A stretch of 10,970 bases of DNA from JALGWN01 sp964598025. Lineage in GTDB: Bacteria; Arandabacterota; Arandabacteria; Arandabacterales; Arandabacteraceae. The stretch's first letter is position 1, and the number at the start of each line of letters is the position of its first letter. Below, piece by piece: positions 6,993-10,970 of the stretch. Made by a program: the position numbers and the translations under genes. The notes beneath the pieces were generated by a model, which had not been told where the DNA came from, made no database searches, and saw only the letters and a program-made list of their open reading frames with translations. The stretch is taken from assembly GCA_964598025.1 (NCBI GenBank), contig CAZRAU010000106.1, forward strand, positions 1-10,970, written 5' to 3'.

Positions 6993-8888
6993 CTAGAACG
7001 CGTGTCCCACGGTTAAATGGATGCGGCCGATTGACTCTCTGTTACCCTCGGCGTCCACACCCCTCTTGAGCCTTACCCCATAGTCCACTCTGGCCGGTCC
7101 GACCGGGGTTTGTATCCCCAGACCCAACCCCAGACTGTACTTGACATCCCCGGCTCTCCGAGATCCATACTCCTCCGATGACACGAAGAGATCGAAATCC
7201 GACTTGGTGACGTCATCGATCGATTCCCAGACATTGCCCATATCCAGAAAACAGACGCCACCGAATTTCCAGAAGAGAGGATATCTGAGCTCCAGATTGG
7301 CCAGGAACAGGAAGTCCCCTGGGCCGAATTCCTTCTCATCGTAACCCCTGAGCGTGCCGGATCCACCGACATAAAATCTCTCGTACTCCGGCACCCCGTC
7401 ACTCCTTGATGCGCCGTAGGCATTGGCGTAGCCCACGCGGGTGCTCACGGCTATGACGCTGCTCAAGTAGAAACGGAAGTATCTCGACCAGCTCGAGGTG
7501 ATCTTGTTATAGGAGTTGTCGCCTCCGAATATGCCACCGGCTCTTCGCGCGGACAGCCTTATGATCGACCCCCCCAGAGGATTGAAGAACGGCTTCCTGG
7601 TATCCTGCTCGATGGTGACCGCCGCCGCCCGGTTGACAACTTGTCCGACCTCGAGTCTCAGATTCGCGGTCTCGTCCACACTCCAACTGGCATCCCGGAC
7701 ATCGACAAACTCGTGCGTATACGAAGTGGTGATATGCGTCTTTCTCGGCAGGTCCTTTCTCACGCTCAGATTCAGACCCACCCTGTCAAGAGTGTACTCC
7801 CCATCCGCGACTTCCTTATACTCCTCAAGCGTTTCCTCGACATATACGGCTGCGGCCCCCACAAGCCTCACGCCGAACAGCCACCGGTCGGTGAGTGCCA
7901 GCTCGCCCCTCTTCCTGGTGAGTCCTCTGCCGAAATCACTGCTTCCAAGGACCGCGCGCGCGTCAAACTGACGACCGGAGTTCCAGAGGTTCCTGTGCAT
8001 CCAACCCGTTGTCAACCTGGCCTCATCGCGATTGCCGTAGCCCACCGCCAGCGATATCTCCCTCATCTTGCGCTCTTTGACTTTCACCAGGAGATCGACA
8101 GTCGCAGAATCGGGAGTGCCGGGCCTCGGTTCGATCTCAACATCTTTGAAGAGCCCTGTGTCAAGGATCTTCTGCTGGCTGTCCACCACTTTCTTGCCTG
8201 AGAAGATGTCACCCCGGTCAAGAGTGATCTCGCGGGTTATGATGGGAGATCTTACCCTGTTGTTTCCGCGCACCGAGACATCGTCGATTTCGGCCTCCCG
8301 CCTTTCCACGATGCGAAACGTCACCGCAGCCTTGCCGTCCGCCCCGCTCACTTCGCTGGAGATGGAGGCGAAGACGAATCCCTCATCGGCATATTGTGAA
8401 TAGAGGCGATACTTGTCGTCATTCACCAGACGCTCATTCAGGGGCTGGCCCGCCTTGGTCTTGAGAAGCCCGCGCAACTTCTTCTCCTTGATCGCGGTGT
8501 TTCCCTCGAGAAGCACCTCCTCGACGATGGTCTGAACACCCTCCGTTATGCCGATCCGGATGCTGACATTCTCGTGGTCACTGTCATAAACAAGCGTATC
8601 CCTTACAGCCTGCGCCTGGAGGAAGCCGTGCTTGGTATACAGGGCCTCGATCGAGAGAAGATCGGTTTCCAGAGTGCTCTCCCGAAGACGCCGGGTCCGC
8701 AGGAACTTGCTCTCCTCGGTGCGCATCACCTTCTTGATCTGCTTATCGCTGAAGAAAGAATTGCCGGTGACGGAGATCTTCCGGACGATGGGACCGGAAG
8801 CCGCTCTTCTCCTGGCACCCTGGGCAAGGGAAACCGAGGGCACTAACACCAGTACCAGCAATGTTGCAACTACAAGGTTTCTTTTCAT
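6993..8888 (-). CDS. BamA/TamA family outer-membrane assembly protein with three POTRA domains
   Basis: A 631-aa protein from the chosen ATG, similar in size to TamA and shorter than typical five-POTRA BamA. Numbered from a GTG two codons upstream, a signal peptide (residues 3-25, ending SLAQG) is followed by three POTRA domains at about 36-116, 120-198 and 202-274. They open with IVRKISVTGNSFFSD, TIVEEVLLEGNTAI and EIDDVSVRGNNRV. The barrel runs from about 278 to a terminal Phe, with the L6 motif LRGY at 515-518 and the hallmark TPVGPARVDYG near 596-606. The neighbouring tamB and the three POTRAs favour TamA, but some lineages pair TamB with BamA, and rseP-bamA order is also common, so BamA is not excluded. 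The ATG at 8888 is preferred to the GTG at 8894 because the predicted transcript begins near 8892. It is the first gene of the four-gene run. Confidence 0.88.
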   Translation of the reverse strand: MKRNLVVATLLVLVLVPSVSLAQGARRRAASGPIVRKISVTGNSFFSDKQIKKVMRTEESKFLRTRRLRESTLETDLLSIEALYTKHGFLQAQAVRDTLVYDSDHENVSIRIGITEGVQTIVEEVLLEGNTAIKEKKLRGLLKTKAGQPLNERLVNDDKYRLYSQYADEGFVFASISSEVSGADGKAAVTFRIVERREAEIDDVSVRGNNRVRSPIITREITLDRGDIFSGKKVVDSQQKILDTGLFKDVEIEPRPGTPDSATVDLLVKVKERKMREISLAVGYGNRDEARLTTGWMHRNLWNSGRQFDARAVLGSSDFGRGLTRKRGELALTDRWLFGVRLVGAAAVYVEETLEEYKEVADGEYTLDRVGLNLSVRKDLPRKTHITTSYTHEFVDVRDASWSVDETANLRLEVGQVVNRAAAVTIEQDTRKPFFNPLGGSIIRLSARRAGGIFGGDNSYNKITSSWSRYFRFYLSSVIAVSTRVGYANAYGASRSDGVPEYERFYVGGSGTLRGYDEKEFGPGDFLFLANLELRYPLFWKFGGVCFLDMGNVWESIDDVTKSDFDLFVSSEEYGSRRAGDVKYSLGLGLGIQTPVGPARVDYGVRLKRGVDAEGNRESIGRIHLTVGHAF

Positions 8889-8898
8889 TTCCACCCGG

Positions 8899-8928
8899 AT
8901 ATTAGCAGAGCACCTTGTTTGCTGTCAA
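8899..8928 (-). promoter_or_regulatory. Sigma70-type promoter of the Omp85-tamB operon (extended -10)
   Basis: On the minus strand a perfect -35, TTGACA (8923-8928), is followed after 18 bp by TAATAT (8899-8904), a 4/6 match to the -10. It is preceded by TGC (8905-8907), the extended -10 signature. The predicted start of transcription is near 8892, only about 4 nt before the ATG at 8888. Confidence 0.6.
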
Positions 8929-8945
8929 CAATACCCAAAAAACCA

Positions 8946-8974
8946 TTGGCTTACGCCGATTGCGCAAATATAAT
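8946..8974 (+). promoter_or_regulatory. Sigma70-type promoter of the putative lipoprotein gene
   Basis: A consensus -10, TATAAT (8969-8974), lies 17 bp after TTGGCT (8946-8951), a 4/6 match to the -35. The predicted transcription start is near 8981, about 3 nt before the ATG at 8984. An 8-bp palindrome, TTGCGCAA (8960-8967), sits in the spacer and could be an operator, although a palindrome this short is weak evidence. The two divergent -35 boxes are only 17 bp apart and flank an A6 tract (8937-8942). Confidence 0.6.
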
Positions 8975-8983
8975 GGGATTGTT

Positions 8984-9298
8984 ATGAGATGGTTGCACCT
9001 ATTTCTGATTGCCGTCGTTCTGTCGGGCCTGGCCTGCGGCGATGATAGCCGGGACATCCCGGAAGATCCTCAGCTCGAGGTTTTCATCAGAACCATGGCG
9101 GCGTGCGCACGCACCGAGAGAGCCTATTCCGGGAACACCGACATGCTCCAGAGGGAAATGGCCGATGTGGACTTCCCGCCCCTTTGGGAGGAGCTTGTAG
9201 ATTCACTGCTTGTCACCTATGGGGGACAGCCGGATATCTGGGAGGCCGTCTACGCTGAGATACTGGAGAGATCCAGGTTACCTGCCGACAAGCCTTGA
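8984..9298 (+). CDS. Small putative lipoprotein of unknown function
   Basis: A 104-aa protein. The ATG at 8984 is chosen over longer in-frame TTG readings because it gives a clean lipoprotein signal: MRW, a hydrophobic core (about residues 4-14), then the lipobox LSGLAC with Cys18 as the lipidation site, followed by Gly-Asp-Asp. It also lies just after a consensus promoter. The mature part (about 87 aa) is acidic and looks mainly helical (LEVFIRTMAACARTERAY, then LWEELVDSLL and IWEAVYAEILERSR). I do not recognise the family. It is the only plus-strand gene here. It diverges from the Omp85-tamB operon and its last 21 bp overlap the end of rseP on the other strand. There is no Shine-Dalgarno site, which fits a nearly leaderless transcript. 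Its placement suggests, but does not show, a link to envelope biogenesis. Confidence 0.65.
   Translation: MRWLHLFLIAVVLSGLACGDDSRDIPEDPQLEVFIRTMAACARTERAYSGNTDMLQREMADVDFPPLWEELVDSLLVTYGGQPDIWEAVYAEILERSRLPADKP
9278..9298. other. Convergent 3' overlap of rseP and the lipoprotein gene
   Basis: The TAA of rseP (9278-9280, minus strand) lies inside the last codons of the plus-strand gene, whose TGA is at 9296-9298, so 21 bp code on both strands. I see no hairpin followed by a T-run that would end transcription in either direction, so the two transcripts probably overlap antisense. Confidence 0.8.
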
Positions 9299-10582
9299 TA
9301 CATCCACCATGGTGACCAGCAGCATCAGAGCGATCAGGAGCGCCAATCCGATCTGTTGAGCGATGATCCGCGGGCGGGTACCGATCGGCCTCCGTGCAAC
9401 GGCTTCAATCCCCATTATGAAGAGATGACCGCCGTCCAGAACCGGAATGGGTAGAAGATTGACCAGGCTCAGTTGGGCGCTCAGGGCGGCAATGAAGGCG
9501 AAAAAAGTCCCGGCTCCCCGGCGCATGGTCTCACCGGCCAGCTCACCGATCCGCACCGGACCTCCTATGACTTCTTTCACCGGAAACCCCTGCATTAGAA
9601 GACGCGGGAGTTTCAGGAACTGCACCGACATCCAAGCTGCCGTGCTTATGCCCCGTTCAAGCGATTCAATGACACCTGCCGACCGAAGCTCATACTCGCC
9701 GACATAGTCGTTCATTATCCCTATCTTGCCGTAGCCGCCGACATCCTCAGGTGTAATGGTCGAAGTCATGGCCACGCCGTCTCGCACCCAGCCGATGGTC
9801 AGCTCCCGGCCGGGGGAGGGCTCCACAATCCTTGCCAGGTCCTGCCAGGTATAGACAGGCTGCCCGGCCACCTCGTCTATTCTGTCACCCGCCCGAATAC
9901 CGGCCTGGTCGGCAGGACTCCCTGCGGAGACGGAATCCGCCACCGGCGGGACATAGCGTTCCACGCCCACATCGATGAGATCGGTCGCCGACCGGAGGTC
10001 CAGACTAAGGCCTTGCTCGATCCCATCGCTTTTCACCAGGACATCCACTTCCCGGCCCAGGTTTGCCTGAAGCATCTCAAGGAAGTGGTCCCAGTTTCTA
10101 ATCTCTTCGCCGTCCACGGCGGCTATGATGTCACCCGGTCGAAGCCCGGCCTTCCAGGCGGGACTCTCCTCGGCCACCACACCTACCTCCCTGGTAGTGA
10201 AAACCGCCACGCCCATCAAACCTGTGAGTGTCACGTAGATTACAATGGCAAGCAGGAAGTTCATCGCCGGCCCGGCACCTATTATGAGGGCGCGCGTGCG
10301 CTTGTTCTTGCCGAGGAAACTCCTTTCGCCGGGAGGTTCGCTCACTTCCTCCCCGTCTTCCTCGACGGTCTCTCCCTCCATTCTCACAAAACCGCCGAAC
10401 GGGATCGCGCTTATCACATATTCGGTCTCACCCCACCTGACCCCACACAACCTGGGACCGAGCCCGAGCGAGAAGGTCTCCACCCTCACTCCGGCAAGCT
10501 TGGCCGCCGTGAAGTGTCCCAGCTCGTGAACGAACACTATTATTCCGATGACGATCAGGGTTGCCGCAATTGTCGTCAGCAT
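9278..10582 (-). CDS. rseP: RIP (site-2) zinc metalloprotease RseP
   Basis: A 434-aa multi-pass inner-membrane intramembrane protease of the M50B family, of normal length. The first transmembrane segment contains the zinc motif HELGH at residues 19-23. The family motif IPFGGFVRMEGE is at 60-71 and GPAMNFLLA at 104-112. Two PDZ domains lie at about 132-205 (with AGLRPGDII) and 210-285 (with AGIRAGDRI). The third-ligand segment LVNLLPIPVLDGGHL is at 373-387, with Asp383. In characterised bacteria RseP cuts anti-sigma factors in envelope stress and clears signal-peptide remnants; no anti-sigma or sigma gene is visible here. It starts 8 bp after dxr, an arrangement common in many bacteria, and probably shares its transcript. 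A GGGAG lies 12 nt before the ATG, somewhat distant for a ribosome site. Confidence 0.96.
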   Translation of the reverse strand: MLTTIAATLIVIGIIVFVHELGHFTAAKLAGVRVETFSLGLGPRLCGVRWGETEYVISAIPFGGFVRMEGETVEEDGEEVSEPPGERSFLGKNKRTRALIIGAGPAMNFLLAIVIYVTLTGLMGVAVFTTREVGVVAEESPAWKAGLRPGDIIAAVDGEEIRNWDHFLEMLQANLGREVDVLVKSDGIEQGLSLDLRSATDLIDVGVERYVPPVADSVSAGSPADQAGIRAGDRIDEVAGQPVYTWQDLARIVEPSPGRELTIGWVRDGVAMTSTITPEDVGGYGKIGIMNDYVGEYELRSAGVIESLERGISTAAWMSVQFLKLPRLLMQGFPVKEVIGGPVRIGELAGETMRRGAGTFFAFIAALSAQLSLVNLLPIPVLDGGHLFIMGIEAVARRPIGTRPRIIAQQIGLALLIALMLLVTMVDVSRLVGR

Positions 10583-10590
10583 TGTCCGAA

Positions 10591-10970
10591 TTATCTCCCT
10601 ATGTTACCAATAAGCCTGGTGGCTTCCTGTCTGGCCCATCGGTCGGCTTCCATGACTGCTTTAAGAGATTCTGAAGAAAGCGGCTCATGGGCTCTCACCA
10701 CATCTCTCAGGACGGGATAGATCTCGCCGAAACCGATCGATCCATCCAGAAAGGACGCTACCGCGACCTCGTCCGCCGCACTCAGAACCGCAGGCGCGGT
10801 GCCCCCACGCCGCACCGCTTCGAACGCCAGATCCAGGCATGGGAACCGCTCACGGTCGGGCTCTTCGAAATCTATTCCACCCAGGTCATTGAGATTCAAC
10901 TTGGGCAATCCGGTTTCCACCCTCTCCGGATATGTCAAAGCATACTGGATCGGCAATCTCATGTCCGGCA
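10591..10970 (-). CDS. dxr: 1-deoxy-D-xylulose 5-phosphate reductoisomerase, C-terminal part (partial)
   Basis: The gene enters from beyond the window's right edge; its first complete codons here read Pro-Asp-Met-Arg, so the Met at 10962 is internal and not a start. PDMRLPIQYALTYPER is the conserved DXR segment near the active-site flap. It is followed by LNLNDLGGIDFEEPDRERFP and by the C-terminal helical domain with GGTAPAVLSAADEVAV and FLDGSIGFGEI. The enzyme converts DXP to 2-C-methyl-D-erythritol 4-phosphate with NADPH, the committed step of the cytoplasmic MEP isoprenoid pathway. Its N-terminal NADPH-binding domain is outside the window. The 125 or so residues seen end at a normal place for the family (TAA at 10591). 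rseP follows after 8 bp, suggesting one operon. Confidence 0.96.
   Translation of the reverse strand, partial: PDMRLPIQYALTYPERVETGLPKLNLNDLGGIDFEEPDRERFPCLDLAFEAVRRGGTAPAVLSAADEVAVASFLDGSIGFGEIYPVLRDVVRAHEPLSSESLKAVMEADRWARQEATRLIGNIGR

Noticed and set aside
7641..8201. Plus-strand open frame of 186 codons
   Set aside because: It is antisense to the POTRA/barrel region of the Omp85 gene, without motif or promoter.
8889..8894. GTG start at 8894 for the Omp85 gene
   Set aside because: It lies at or upstream of the predicted transcription start and has no ribosome site. The ATG at 8888 yields a typical MKR-type signal peptide.
8915..8983. N-terminal extension of the lipoprotein to a TTG at 8915
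   Set aside because: It would place 23 basic residues before the signal peptide and would translate through both promoters. The ATG at 8984 gives a normal lipoprotein signal.
10013..10720. Plus-strand open frame of 235 codons
   Set aside because: It is antisense to rseP (zinc site and first PDZ domain) and the end of dxr, both unmistakable. It shows no family resemblance.
10960..10962. ATG at 10962 as the start of a 123-aa protein
   Set aside because: The frame continues upstream to the window edge and the Met is part of the conserved DXR segment Pro-Asp-Met-Arg, so this is an internal residue of a truncated view.

Overview
The window comes from a diderm (outer-membrane-bearing) bacterium. 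It holds two outer-membrane beta-barrel proteins of the Omp85 superfamily, a TamB-type inter-membrane bridging protein, a site-2 protease (RseP), an enzyme of the non-mevalonate isoprenoid pathway (DXR) and a putative lipoprotein. Base composition looks moderately GC-rich. Some genes have clear Shine-Dalgarno sites, while others sit so close to their predicted promoters or upstream stops that none fits. The fusion of a metallopeptidase, a TolB-like propeller and an Omp85 barrel resembles proteins I associate with uncultured FCB-like candidate phyla (Zixibacteria, Latescibacteria, Krumholzibacteria and similar). That placement is an inference only; the window contains no phylogenetic marker that settles it.

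Layout, from high to low coordinates, because almost everything is on the minus strand. (1) The 3' end of dxr (10591-10970, 5' end outside the window) is followed after 8 bp by rseP (9278-10582). (2) A small plus-strand putative lipoprotein gene (8984-9298) faces rseP, and the two genes overlap tail-to-tail by 21 bp. (3) A 95-bp divergent intergenic region (8889-8983) carries two back-to-back sigma70-like promoters; both predict almost no 5' leader. (4) The minus-strand promoter appears to drive a tight four-gene run: a three-POTRA BamA/TamA-family protein (6993-8888); after 2 bp a TamB protein of 1297 aa (3097-6990); after 17 bp a 987-aa peptidase-MA-like/PD40-propeller/Omp85 fusion (116-3079); and directly abutting it the start of a UvrD/PcrA-like helicase (1-115, runs off the window).

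The central cluster is an outer-membrane biogenesis module. The POTRA-bearing Omp85 protein and TamB are the expected TamA-TamB (or BamA-TamB) pair for inserting or transporting material to the outer membrane. The third gene looks like a membrane-anchored periplasmic protease: its HELTH zinc motif and six-bladed-looking propeller precede its own barrel, with no POTRA domain. Two features deserve the closest look. One is this protease-propeller-barrel fusion in a tamAB operon. The other is the helicase start, which matches UvrD/PcrA up to its Walker A motif and then turns into a sequence resembling a flavoprotein reductase NAD-binding motif, which suggests an assembly chimera at the sequence edge or a disrupted gene. 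No tRNA, rRNA, CRISPR array, insertion sequence or clear terminator was seen, and no gene-free stretch reaches 300 bp.
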